Source of the DNA: Bacteroidia bacterium | Lineage (GTDB): Bacteria; Bacteroidota; Bacteroidia; Cytophagales; JAAEPT01 | Reading direction: 5' to 3' | Length of the DNA stretch: 64,000 nucleotides | Assembly: GCA_030431525.1 (NCBI GenBank) | Contig: JAUIJC010000024.1 | Location: 1-64,000, forward strand | Part shown: piece by piece, positions 18,847 through 27,522 of the stretch | How the letters are laid out: every line of letters begins with the position of its first letter | How positions within the stretch are numbered: the stretch's first letter is position 1 | Translations under genes and position numbers: made by a program | The notes under the pieces: model-generated | The model's input: the letters and a program-made list of their open reading frames with translations, nothing else | Database searches by the model: none | What the model was told of the DNA's origin: nothing

Positions 18847-19776
18847 ATGAAATCCCTCACCCTGTTTTTCAGCCTATTTCTACTTGCGCACCTTGGCTTT
18901 TCCCAAGAGCTCAACTGTCGTGTTATTGTTGACTTGGAGCCTGTAAAAGCCAAAAACGAAAACATTTTCCAAGGCTCGGTCACCGAGGATTTGGTAAAGG
19001 ACATGGAGCAGGAAATCTTCAACTTCATGAACGCCAGAAGGTGGACTGAGGATGATTTTAACCCTGAGGAGCGCATCAAATGTAATCTTCAGATTTCGGT
19101 AACAGACATCAACACCTCCTCCAATACCTTTAAGTGTACCGCCCAGATTCTGTCTACACGCCCAGTTTATGGCTCAGACTATGAATCAGTCATGTTGAAC
19201 TTTTTGGACAAGGATTTCACCTTTGTTTACCAAGAAAGCCAGCCGATGGATTTCAACGTGAACATTTATTCAACCAACCTCACCTCCTTGCTGGGCTATT
19301 ACGGCTATCTCATTTTGGGTATGGACTACGACTCCTTCGGAGAAATGGGTGGCACAGAATACATCAACAAGGCGCGTGATGTGGCCAATGCTGCTATTTC
19401 ATCTGGTTATCCAGGCTGGGAGGCCAAAACTGCCGACCCGAACGGCCGAGCGTGGATTGTGGATCACTTGACCAACCCACAGTTCACTAACTTCCGCAAA
19501 GGCCTCTATACCTATCACCGCATCGGCATGGACCAATTAGGCGCCAAGCCTGTGGAGAGCCAACAGCAGATTTTGGCAGTTTTGGAGGAAATCAAAAAGA
19601 TTCAAGCGGTAGTTTCCCGAAGTGTGCTTTTGAATACCTTCTTCAAAGCAAAAAAAGATGAGCTGGTGAAAATCTATCAGGGAGCTAATGATGAGGAAAA
19701 ACAGAAAGCGTATGGACTTCTGCTAAAAGTAGACCCCATGAACTCGCAGACTTACGATGAAATCAAAAAGATTTAA
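18847..19776 (+). CDS. DUF4835 family protein
   Basis: Signal peptide then QELNCRVIVDLEPVKAKNENIFQGSVTEDLVKDMEQEIFNFMNARRWTEDDFNPEERIKCNLQISV. Confidence 0.85.
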   Translation: MKSLTLFFSLFLLAHLGFSQELNCRVIVDLEPVKAKNENIFQGSVTEDLVKDMEQEIFNFMNARRWTEDDFNPEERIKCNLQISVTDINTSSNTFKCTAQILSTRPVYGSDYESVMLNFLDKDFTFVYQESQPMDFNVNIYSTNLTSLLGYYGYLILGMDYDSFGEMGGTEYINKARDVANAAISSGYPGWEAKTADPNGRAWIVDHLTNPQFTNFRKGLYTYHRIGMDQLGAKPVESQQQILAVLEEIKKIQAVVSRSVLLNTFFKAKKDELVKIYQGANDEEKQKAYGLLLKVDPMNSQTYDEIKKI

Positions 19777-20203
19777 AAAACTCACCCCTATCGTTTTCTC
19801 ATGCATCGTAGCCTTTTTCACTCTTGAAAACTCACATGGACAAACCTTAGATTCAATGGAAACCATTCAACATCTTGAAAAATTCTACAATCAAGATAAT
19901 TTTCCAATAAATGAATGGAGGGATAGAATGCTCACTCCTTCTCCCGTTGAAACTCGGATTGCAATGAACAATGAAGTGAAGAAGTTTATAGATTTCATTA
20001 ACCCTATTTTGTTGAATAACGATTTCAAAAAAGAAGAGATTACAGAAAACATCAAGAAATATTTCAGAGAAAATGATTTTTTTGATTTTGATACTGAAGA
20101 AACAGAATACATTCTTGAAGTAATTGATGAAATCCTGAGCCCATACAATCTTGATGCTTTTAATATTTACAACAACGCTTACAGCCTTTCCAACGATAGA
20201 TAA
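19757..20203 (+). CDS. hypothetical secreted protein
   Basis: 148 aa with N-terminal hydrophobic segment; overlaps the DUF4835 stop by 20 nt; AT-richer than neighbours. Confidence 0.5.
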   Translation: MKSKRFKKLTPIVFSCIVAFFTLENSHGQTLDSMETIQHLEKFYNQDNFPINEWRDRMLTPSPVETRIAMNNEVKKFIDFINPILLNNDFKKEEITENIKKYFRENDFFDFDTEETEYILEVIDEILSPYNLDAFNIYNNAYSLSNDR

Positions 20204-20264
20204 AATTCATTTTTTCTGAAACCACCACACAAACCAAACTTTTAGCTAACTTCATTCTCAATTA

Positions 20265-20427
20265 AGCGAAAGTGAAATAATAAGGTGAGCAACTAAGGCG
20301 CAGTTATTTTGTTCGCTGTTCGTATCAAGTTGATGAAGGGATAGCCATAGCTATCGCAAATCAAGTTGATGCGGACAGTGGGCAAAAGAACAAGCCGACT
20401 TGTTCAGTTTATTGTTTCACTTTCGCT
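20265..20427. repeat. Long imperfect hairpin element (family E) with 19-bp terminal inverted repeats
   Basis: agcgaaagtgaaataataa (20265) ... ttattgtttcactttcgct (20409); central gatagc-cata-gctatc hairpin; two copies of atcaagttgat. Confidence 0.8.
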
Positions 20428-20450
20428 AAAACACTAAAGGCAGAATCCCC

Positions 20451-20678
20451 ATGGGCAAACGCTTGATACGAATTCCTAAAGAAGCTGTTCTTGGAAAACT
20501 CCCTGAGCTGATTGACAAAGTGATTGACGTGGTTGATGCCAATGGAGTGGTTACCCACGGCAAACTGAAAAGTAAGTCTGCTGATAGCATCTTGATGATG
20601 GACGCTCGTTCCCACAAACACGAGATTGCCATTAGCGAAATTACCGAGGTCATCTTCGACCATTCCAGCGAATCGTAA
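20451..20678 (+). CDS. small conserved-looking protein, possible Sm/Hfq-like fold
   Basis: 75 aa MGKRLIRIPKEAVLGKLPELIDKVIDVVDANGVVTHGKLKSKSADSILMMDARSHKHEIAISEITEVIFDHSSES. Confidence 0.6.
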   Translation: MGKRLIRIPKEAVLGKLPELIDKVIDVVDANGVVTHGKLKSKSADSILMMDARSHKHEIAISEITEVIFDHSSES

Positions 20679-20742
20679 TTGTTTTTGGTTAAAAGAGGGA
20701 CATCACTCCGCCCCCTTCCTACCCCAATAACTTTGTACTTCT

Positions 20743-22395
20743 ATGCTCCAGCACCTCTCTATTAAGAATTACGTGCTCATCAAAGAGCTGTCTCTTTCGC
20801 CAAGCCGAGGTTTCAACATCATCACTGGTGAAACAGGCGCAGGTAAATCAATCATTTTGGGAGCCATTGGTCTCCTTTTGGGCAAGCGTGCAGAACTCAA
20901 CCAGTTGTACGACCCCAATGAGAAATGCGTGATTGAAGGCGAGTTTGATATCAGAGAATACGACCTGAAATCGCTCTTTGAGGAAGAGGAACTGGACTAC
21001 GAAGAAACCTGCATCATCCGTCGGGAAATCGCAAAGACGGGAAAGTCGCGTGGTTTTATCAATGACACGCCAGTGCGATTGGAAACCATGCGGAAAATTG
21101 GCTCCCGCTTATTGGACATCCACTCCCAACACCAAACCCTTCTTCTCCACGACCAAGAGTTCCAGACTGAGATTTTGGACCTGTTTGGAGACAATGGAAA
21201 ACTGCTTGAAGGCTACCAAGAAAACTTTCAGAAATACCGAAAGTCCGTTTCCGCTTACCAAAGACTCCAAAAGGAAGCTTCGGAGGCAAAAAAGGAATTG
21301 GATTACCATAGCTTCCTTTTGAATGAGCTGGTGGAAGCTTCCTTGGAACCAGACGAAAAGGAGAAAATGGAGGAGGAAGCGGAATTGATGGAAAACGCTG
21401 AAACCATCAAGGCCAGCCTTCATCAAGTCTTGGAAGGCATCAATGGCGAGGAACATTCGGCAAATAACCTGTTGCAACGCATCTCAGGACATCTTCGGCA
21501 TATCGCAGGCTTTTCAAAAAACTTGGAACAACTCCATGAACGACTGGAAAGCTGCTTGATCGAACTCCAAGATATCGGAAATGAACTTGAGCGGGAGGAA
21601 TCCAATGTAGAGTTCGATCCAGAACGCAATCAGACCCTTCAAGAACGCCTAAGCCTAATTTACGGATTGGAACAAAAGCATGGCGTCCAGAACGTAGAAG
21701 CGCTTTTGAAAATCCAAGATGACCTCCAAGGCAAGGTCGATGCGGTTACTAATGTGGATGACCAATTGGAAGCTTTAAAAGCCGAAGCGGATAAAGCCCT
21801 TACCTCCACGCAGAAATTGGGTAATGACCTGTCGGCAGCACGAAAAAAGATTGCGCCAAAACTGGAAGCCAAACTCAAGGAATTGCTCAAAGACCTCGGC
21901 ATGCCGGAGGCACAGATTCTTATCGACCAAAAAACTTGCGCCCCTTCCCCAACCGGACTGGACGAAATCACCTTCCTGTTCAGTGCCAACAAGGGCATCG
22001 CTCCAGCTTCTTTAAAACAAGCCGGCTCAGGTGGTGAGTTCTCTCGCCTAATGTTCTCCCTGAAATACCTCCTCGCTCAGAAAACTGCCTTGCCAACGGT
22101 TATTTTCGACGAGATTGATACAGGCATCTCTGGAGAGATTTCCATGAAAATGGGTGCCATGATGGAGCGCATGGCTCAAGGCCACCAAATATTCACCATC
22201 ACCCACCAGCCTCAAATTGCGGGCAAAGGCGAGGCTCATTTCTTTGTGTACAAAGACAACTCCTCAGAGAAGACCGTCAGCGACATCCGCCGACTCAATG
22301 AAAAAGAACGTCGGGAGGCTATCGCTCAAATGATTGGCGGTGAAAAACCAGGCGAAAGCGCCTATAAAAGTGCTGAGGAGCTTCTCAAGAATTAA
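20743..22395 (+). CDS. recN: DNA repair protein RecN
   Basis: MLQHLSIKNYVLIKELSLSPSRGFNIITGETGAGKSIILGAIGLLLG; SGGEFSRLMFSLKYLLA; TVIFDEIDTGISGEIS. Confidence 0.96.
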   Translation: MLQHLSIKNYVLIKELSLSPSRGFNIITGETGAGKSIILGAIGLLLGKRAELNQLYDPNEKCVIEGEFDIREYDLKSLFEEEELDYEETCIIRREIAKTGKSRGFINDTPVRLETMRKIGSRLLDIHSQHQTLLLHDQEFQTEILDLFGDNGKLLEGYQENFQKYRKSVSAYQRLQKEASEAKKELDYHSFLLNELVEASLEPDEKEKMEEEAELMENAETIKASLHQVLEGINGEEHSANNLLQRISGHLRHIAGFSKNLEQLHERLESCLIELQDIGNELEREESNVEFDPERNQTLQERLSLIYGLEQKHGVQNVEALLKIQDDLQGKVDAVTNVDDQLEALKAEADKALTSTQKLGNDLSAARKKIAPKLEAKLKELLKDLGMPEAQILIDQKTCAPSPTGLDEITFLFSANKGIAPASLKQAGSGGEFSRLMFSLKYLLAQKTALPTVIFDEIDTGISGEISMKMGAMMERMAQGHQIFTITHQPQIAGKGEAHFFVYKDNSSEKTVSDIRRLNEKERREAIAQMIGGEKPGESAYKSAEELLKN

Positions 22396-22403
22396 AACCC
22401 ACT

Positions 22404-22913
22404 ATGAAAACAGAATTCTCTCTACTTGGAATCAGCATTTTAGCCGTCCTCTTCAAAATTCAACACTACCCTGGAGGATCAGTTTTATTCCTACTTTCCT
22501 TATTTGGCCTGGCAGTCCTTTACACCTTCTTTGGCTTTTATTTCTTTTCTTATAAAAACCTCAAAACTCAGGTTTTGCCACTTTCCATTTTAGCTGGCCC
22601 AGCCTTAGCCACAGCTCTCCTTGGCGTGTTGTTCAAGATTCAGCATTACCCAGGAGCCATGCCTATGCTCATGGGAGGAAGTCTCTTTGCATTCGTGGTA
22701 GCAATCGCTTCTCTCTTTATGTTCCAGAAATCGAAAAATGGCTCAAAAGAAGAATTGCACACGCTTTCCACTGACTCTGGAGATAATCTTTTGGATGATT
22801 TTATTCAAACAAATGAAAACCGAGCTGCTGATATGAATGTGTATTTCAAGCGCATGATAGGACGCTCATTAAGCTTAGGACTCTTTTGTATTGGTCTTAT
22901 GTTTATCGTTTAA
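22404..22913 (+). CDS. membrane protein with two GldL-like 'LFKIQHYPG' repeats
   Basis: ILAVLFKIQHYPGGSVLFLLSL and LLGVLFKIQHYPGAMPMLMGG. Confidence 0.7.
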   Translation: MKTEFSLLGISILAVLFKIQHYPGGSVLFLLSLFGLAVLYTFFGFYFFSYKNLKTQVLPLSILAGPALATALLGVLFKIQHYPGAMPMLMGGSLFAFVVAIASLFMFQKSKNGSKEELHTLSTDSGDNLLDDFIQTNENRAADMNVYFKRMIGRSLSLGLFCIGLMFIV

Positions 22914-22931
22914 CAACACAGCCTTGAATAA

Positions 22932-22973
22932 CGAAAAACCCCCATTGGATTAATTTCCAATGGGGGTTTTTCG
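22932..22973. terminator. Bidirectional terminator
   Basis: cgaaaaacccccattgg attaattt ccaatgggggtttttcg. Confidence 0.8.
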
Positions 22974-22987
22974 TTTAACCGTATCGT

Positions 22988-23179
22988 TTAAAAATTCGGT
23001 GGAAGATCATACTTCTTACCATCCCGATAACTCTTGGTCTCAAAATCTTTTTTCTTCTGCTTCCCATTATACTGCTCACCAGAAGTACAATCCTGATTGG
23101 GATTATAAAAAACGTGGGATATGGACTCACACGAAGTGATTCCAGCAACCAAGAACAACAAAGAAATTAGCTTTCTCAT
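22988..23179 (-). CDS. small putative lipoprotein
   Basis: MRKLISLLFLVAGITSCESISHVFYNPNQDC... (lipobox GITSC). Confidence 0.55.
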   Translation of the reverse strand: MRKLISLLFLVAGITSCESISHVFYNPNQDCTSGEQYNGKQKKKDFETKSYRDGKKYDLPPNF

Positions 23180-23646
23180 AAATTATCCATCGTGTGCTGA
23201 TTCCTCAACACTTGATACCGCACATATTCGACAAGCGAATCTATTTCTTTTCTGGAAAAAGATTCAAATCTAATGTGATTTTTCCTGTCAAGGACTACCA
23301 CATCATAAATTTCATTAGATGTAAGAGAATCCACTTTTTGTGCCAAAGGTTCCCCAACACCTCGTTTTTCTACTCCATGGCAGACCTTGCAGTTTTCTTC
23401 AAACAAGGCTGCTCCCCTCTCCGATTTTCTCAATCCATAAAGTCGGAGAAGTGAATATTCCTGTTGTTCAAAGGCAATTTCCATCAAGGCATTTCCGCAT
23501 AAACCTTCCTTCTCCTGAGAAGATTCTTGAGTCACACCACATCTGGGAAATAGTTGAAAATAGGCAATCATACCTATCACGCACAAAAGCAATAGTGACA
23601 CGAACCAAAATACCCACAAAAGCTTAAATACAATTCTATGGGACAT
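23176..23646 (-). CDS. membrane-anchored c-type cytochrome
   Basis: N-terminal TM and heme motif CKVCHG; start MSHRIVFKLLW at 23646. Confidence 0.75.
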   Translation of the reverse strand: MSHRIVFKLLWVFWFVSLLLLCVIGMIAYFQLFPRCGVTQESSQEKEGLCGNALMEIAFEQQEYSLLRLYGLRKSERGAALFEENCKVCHGVEKRGVGEPLAQKVDSLTSNEIYDVVVLDRKNHIRFESFSRKEIDSLVEYVRYQVLRNQHTMDNL

Positions 23647-23708
23647 TTCGACAACCAAAAGTATGCGGACACAAAAAAACCCATCCAAAATTGGATGGGT
23701 TTCAAATG

Positions 23709-23783
23709 TCGGGGTGGCAGGATTCGAACCTGCGACCTCCTGCTCCCAAAGCAGGCGCGATAACCGGGCTACGCTACACCCCG
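23709..23783 (-). tRNA. tRNA-Pro (UGG)
   Basis: Reverse complement cggggtgtagcgtagcccggttatcgcgcctgctttgggagcaggaggtcgcaggttcgaatcctgccaccccga; anticodon loop TTTGGGA. Confidence 0.95.
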
Positions 23784-23813
23784 AAAGGTTTGGTTCCCAA
23801 AGAGGGAAAATTG

Positions 23814-23887
23814 TGATCCATCCAGGGCTCGAACCTGGAACCTACTGCTTAGAAGGCAGTTGCTCTATCCAGTTGAGCTAATGGACC
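23814..23887 (-). tRNA. tRNA-Arg (UCU)
   Basis: Reverse complement ggtccattagctcaactggatagagcaactgccttctaagcagtaggttccaggttcgagccctggatggatca; anticodon TCT. Confidence 0.95.
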
Positions 23888-23928
23888 TCCTTAAAGACAA
23901 AACCTGTCCGTTTGACAGGTCTTAAAAG

Positions 23929-24003
23929 TCGGGGTGGCAGGATTCGAACCTGCGACCTCCTCGTCCCAAACGAGGCGCGATAACCGGGCTACGCTACACC
24001 CCG
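23929..24003 (-). tRNA. tRNA-Pro (UGG), second copy
   Basis: Same as the tRNA at 23709-23783 except anticodon stem cctcg-tttggga-cgagg. Confidence 0.95.
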
Positions 24004-24043
24004 AAGGGTTTTCCAAAGAAGGAAAACCGTCGGTATTTCTTTG

Positions 24044-24127
24044 CGGAGAGACTGGGATTCGAACCCAGGACACGGTTACCCGTGCACAGCTTAGCAGGCT
24101 GCTGCATTACCACTCTGCCACCTCTCC
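24044..24127 (-). tRNA. tRNA-Ser (GCU)
   Basis: Reverse complement ggagaggtggcagagtggtaatgcagcagcctgctaagctgtgcacgggtaaccgtgtcctgggttcgaatcccagtctctccg; anticodon GCT, variable arm. Confidence 0.93.
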
Positions 24128-24274
24128 GTTAGAAGGTGATGCAAAAGTACGGGGTTTTTGTAGGAATGCAAACAACTGGGGCAAATTTTCCGCAGCAATT
24201 ACGTACACTATCCTATAAGGATATTCATTACCAAAGACTTATACGTAAAATATTTTTTAGGTTTTTTCTGCTTC

Positions 24275-25240
24275 ATGGAGTTCGAACATCACGACATCCT
24301 ATCTATCATCGCCATATTCGCTGTTTTTGGCCTCCTCTATGGGCTTTGGTATAGGCGTGCAAAGCGATTAGCCACTAACTACAAACTCCCATTCCGAAGG
24401 TTTTGGATAAAACTCCCCATCCGGTTGGCCATTGTTAGCCTTCTTAGTTTGGCTTGGGCATCCCCCTACACGGAGAAACCTCTTAAGGCAGAATCCAAAA
24501 CAAAAACATTAAAGGACGTCTATTTCCTCGTTGACATTTCCGCCTCAATGAACTGTCAAGACCTTGCTCCCAGTCGACTTGAAAGAAGCAAGTTTGAAAT
24601 CATTCAGCACTTGGAGGGATTGCAAAACTGTCGGCTTGGGTTAATTCCCTTTTCCTCTCAGGCATTTGTCTTTTGTCCCCTAACCGAAGACAAACAGGCA
24701 TTTAATGCCTATCTCCAAAACCTGGATCAAAGCCAAACCACTGCCTCAGGGAGCAACCTAAGCGCTGCACTCCAATTGGTCCTTTCAAAGTTTGAAACCA
24801 ATAAGCAATCAACCCAGGTGGCTATCCTTATTTCCGATGGGGAAGACTTTGGGAAGGACACTAAAAAATTGGCTCGGAGGCTAAGGAAGGAAAATATCCT
24901 GCTGATAACGGTCGCTACGGGAAGCAAGGCAGGAGGTCCTATCCCGCTTGCCGACGGAAAAGTGAAAACCATTCAAGGAAAAAACATCATCAGTAAATCA
25001 GAAACCACTTACCTAAAGAAAATAACGGAACTGGCCAATGGGCGATATTTTGAGTTATCTCCTGAGCAAAACGACCTCTCTAAAATGGTGAATGCCATCA
25101 AAAGCGAACAAGGAACAGCCACCCTGAAAAGCTCCAAGTTACATTCACAAAGGCGGTATTTCTTTCCCTACCTCCTTTTGGCTGCTGTTCTCTTGATTTG
25201 CCTTGACATCCTACTTCCCGTCCGACTTTTTAAAATATGA
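24275..25240 (+). CDS. VWA domain-containing membrane protein (BatA/BatB-like)
   Basis: KDVYFLVDISASMNCQDLAPSRLERSKFEI (MIDAS DxSxS), GLIPFSSQAFVFCPLTEDK, N- and C-terminal TM. Confidence 0.85.
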   Translation: MEFEHHDILSIIAIFAVFGLLYGLWYRRAKRLATNYKLPFRRFWIKLPIRLAIVSLLSLAWASPYTEKPLKAESKTKTLKDVYFLVDISASMNCQDLAPSRLERSKFEIIQHLEGLQNCRLGLIPFSSQAFVFCPLTEDKQAFNAYLQNLDQSQTTASGSNLSAALQLVLSKFETNKQSTQVAILISDGEDFGKDTKKLARRLRKENILLITVATGSKAGGPIPLADGKVKTIQGKNIISKSETTYLKKITELANGRYFELSPEQNDLSKMVNAIKSEQGTATLKSSKLHSQRRYFFPYLLLAAVLLICLDILLPVRLFKI

Positions 25241-25745
25241 TAATTGACAGGACCACAAGGACCATGATTATTGCCAAAACCACCACTGCCGTCTGATATC
25301 GCTGCATCAAAACAGAAACCTCTCCCCCCTTTCTTTTAGCCTTTAAGTCTCCTACAACATTAAAAAGTGCTTTTTCAAGATTATCCCACCAGTAGCTATT
25401 TTTTACGACAAAATCTGTTGCCCCTGCCTTGAGCAACATCACTGCTTTTCTCACATCCTTTAGGGAAGTCAAAATAATGACTGGCACATCCACCGCATGG
25501 GACCTCAACTCAAATAAAACCTGTTGTCCACTGACAGTGCCCTGCTCCTCATCCAGAAAATAATCTAATAGAACAATCTGCGGACTGGAGTTGAGATTAC
25601 TATACAATGCCTCACGTGAACTAAAGGTCTCCAAAACAAAAGACACCCCCGGCAACCTTAAGGTACTAATCCGCTCACGCAGAGCTTCCAAAAAGACCGG
25701 ATCATCATCCAAGGCAAATACCTTATATGCTTCATCATGAGCCAT
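25230..25745 (-). CDS. response regulator receiver-domain protein with C-terminal transmembrane anchor
   Basis: KVFALDDDPVFLEALRERIS...QIVLLDYFLDEEQGTVSG...VPVIILTSLKDVRKAVMLLKAGATDFVVKNSYW...; C-terminus TAVVVLAIIMVLVVLSIIIF. Confidence 0.78.
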   Translation of the reverse strand: MAHDEAYKVFALDDDPVFLEALRERISTLRLPGVSFVLETFSSREALYSNLNSSPQIVLLDYFLDEEQGTVSGQQVLFELRSHAVDVPVIILTSLKDVRKAVMLLKAGATDFVVKNSYWWDNLEKALFNVVGDLKAKRKGGEVSVLMQRYQTAVVVLAIIMVLVVLSIIIF

Positions 25746-25926
25746 AATACACTGCATTTCTACTTACTTATACACCGCCTACCCTAAAAAAGGCAAACCC
25801 GAAATATTTTTTCCCACAGTGAAATCATTGTTTTTCTTCCCCTACACCACTAATTTCCCCATCTTGTTCATGAACCCATACCTACTTCTTTGGTGTTAGC
25901 TAAGAAGTAGTCCTTATACCTCTTCG

Positions 25927-26451
25927 ATGAAAAAATCGCTCCTCATAGCAAGCACCCTTCTATTTGCACTGAGTTCTTGTAGTTCTTCTGATTCAAATAC
26001 AGACGAAGCTGTCAAAGCAGACTCAACCAAAGTGGAAACTATTAGTGTGCAAACCTTTATTAATTCCCCTTTTGAGAAAAAATTGCTGGAGGACAAAAGG
26101 TGGCAAAACTTCATTAGCCATAGCCCTAATTCGCAAGACAGTTCAATCACTGACTCGATTACCACACTCACCTTTGGAAACTCAATTGTCAATTTCCACC
26201 AAGGGGAGTTTGTCCATGCTGAATTTCTTGACACCGAATTTGTGTTTGTGGGCGACATCAAAGTTGGACTGACGCGAAGCGATTTTGAAAAGCGCTTTAA
26301 CAATTTGGGAAGCCCAGGAAGCACTGCCGTCGTAGAGGTAAACGATACAACAATCTACTTTGGTCGCGAAGAAAACTTCCAAGAAAAATGGTCTTTCCAC
26401 TTCGTTGAAGATACCCTTCGAAGCATTGATTTCGAGCAATACCACGACTAA
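25927..26451 (+). CDS. hypothetical lipoprotein
   Basis: MKKSLLIASTLLFALSSCSSSDSNTDEAV lipobox. Confidence 0.65.
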   Translation: MKKSLLIASTLLFALSSCSSSDSNTDEAVKADSTKVETISVQTFINSPFEKKLLEDKRWQNFISHSPNSQDSSITDSITTLTFGNSIVNFHQGEFVHAEFLDTEFVFVGDIKVGLTRSDFEKRFNNLGSPGSTAVVEVNDTTIYFGREENFQEKWSFHFVEDTLRSIDFEQYHD

Positions 26452-26465
26452 GGCATAGAGACGAA

Positions 26466-26906
26466 ATGACACCACAAGCGCTGTTTCATATTCACCTCTT
26501 TGTTACTCTGTTTTTAACTGGACTGATTTGGTTTGTCCAATTAGTCCATTATCCCTTGTTCAAGGCCATTCCATTTGAAGAATTCCAAGCCTATGAACAA
26601 AAACACATCAAACGGACAACGGCCTTGACCTTTCCACTCATGCTGGTGGAATTAGGAACAGGACTTGGACTTTATCTGCTTGAAGGGAATACTATTTTTC
26701 CGCCAAACAGCCTCCAACTAAATTTAGCATCCATTGCTTGTTTATGGGGCTCCACCTTTTTACTTCAGGTTCCTTTGCATAGAAAAATGGAAAGGGAACC
26801 TCGTCCCAATCACATCGACTTGTTAATCAAGAGCAATTGGTTTAGAACCATGCTTTGGAGTTGTAGGTCAATGTTCCTTTTTATTCTCCTTCCTTTGTCA
26901 GCCTAA
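26466..26906 (+). CDS. hypothetical integral membrane protein
   Basis: Four hydrophobic segments; good coding context. Confidence 0.6.
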   Translation: MTPQALFHIHLFVTLFLTGLIWFVQLVHYPLFKAIPFEEFQAYEQKHIKRTTALTFPLMLVELGTGLGLYLLEGNTIFPPNSLQLNLASIACLWGSTFLLQVPLHRKMEREPRPNHIDLLIKSNWFRTMLWSCRSMFLFILLPLSA

Positions 26907-26911
26907 AGGCC

Positions 26912-27358
26912 ATGCGGTTCAAAATTGAAACACCACTCCCCTACCACTACAAAGACGTTTTTGAGGGTTTTACTTCCTCGCTTTTCCTACATCTGGCTCC
27001 ATCAAAAAAAATGATGCAGCTGGAAAGGTTTGACGGTTCCCAAAAAGGAGATGAAATCCATATCAAGTTTCTATTTCCAGTACCTGGAAAGTGGGTGAGT
27101 TTGGTAACTAATGACTGGATGGAGCCAGAGGATTGTGGATTTATAGATGAGGGACTTACCCTACCCTTTGGACTAAAAAGCTGGAAACATAAACATATCA
27201 TTCAAAACCACGGGGATCACTGCGTGATTGTCGATGACATCAGTTTCACCTGCAAGAACAAGGTCTTGGAAGTTTTACAATTTCCTGGTCTTTGGTTTTC
27301 CTTCTACCTTCGAAAACCAAAGTACAAGTCATTTTTTAAGACTCTATTCCATAAATAA
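26912..27358 (+). CDS. SRPBCC/ligand-binding family-like protein
   Basis: MRFKIETPLPYHYKDVFEGF...GDEIHIKFLFPVPGKWVSLVTNDWMEPEDCGFIDEGLTLPFGLKSWKHKHII. Confidence 0.6.
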   Translation: MRFKIETPLPYHYKDVFEGFTSSLFLHLAPSKKMMQLERFDGSQKGDEIHIKFLFPVPGKWVSLVTNDWMEPEDCGFIDEGLTLPFGLKSWKHKHIIQNHGDHCVIVDDISFTCKNKVLEVLQFPGLWFSFYLRKPKYKSFFKTLFHK

Positions 27359-27396
27359 GCCCAAGGACAACCAACGGTCCTCGGGCTTTTATTTTT
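27356..27396 (+). terminator. Hairpin terminator
   Basis: aagcccaaggac...gtcctcgggctttta. Confidence 0.55.
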
Positions 27397-27522
27397 AGTG
27401 TTCCTCCCTTTTCAACAGGAAGAATTATTTTACTACCTAAGTGACATCCTTTAAGTAGGGTTTACAGGATCATCCATTCTTTGTTCAAAGTGGATTTCAA
27501 CACCTATTTCCTGCACTTAATT

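Noticed and set aside
23663-24218. Small ORFs reading VAGFEPATSCSQSRRDNRATLHP / MAGFEPATSSSQTRRDNRATLHPEG
   Set aside because: Translations of the reverse strand of tRNA genes; a familiar spurious annotation.
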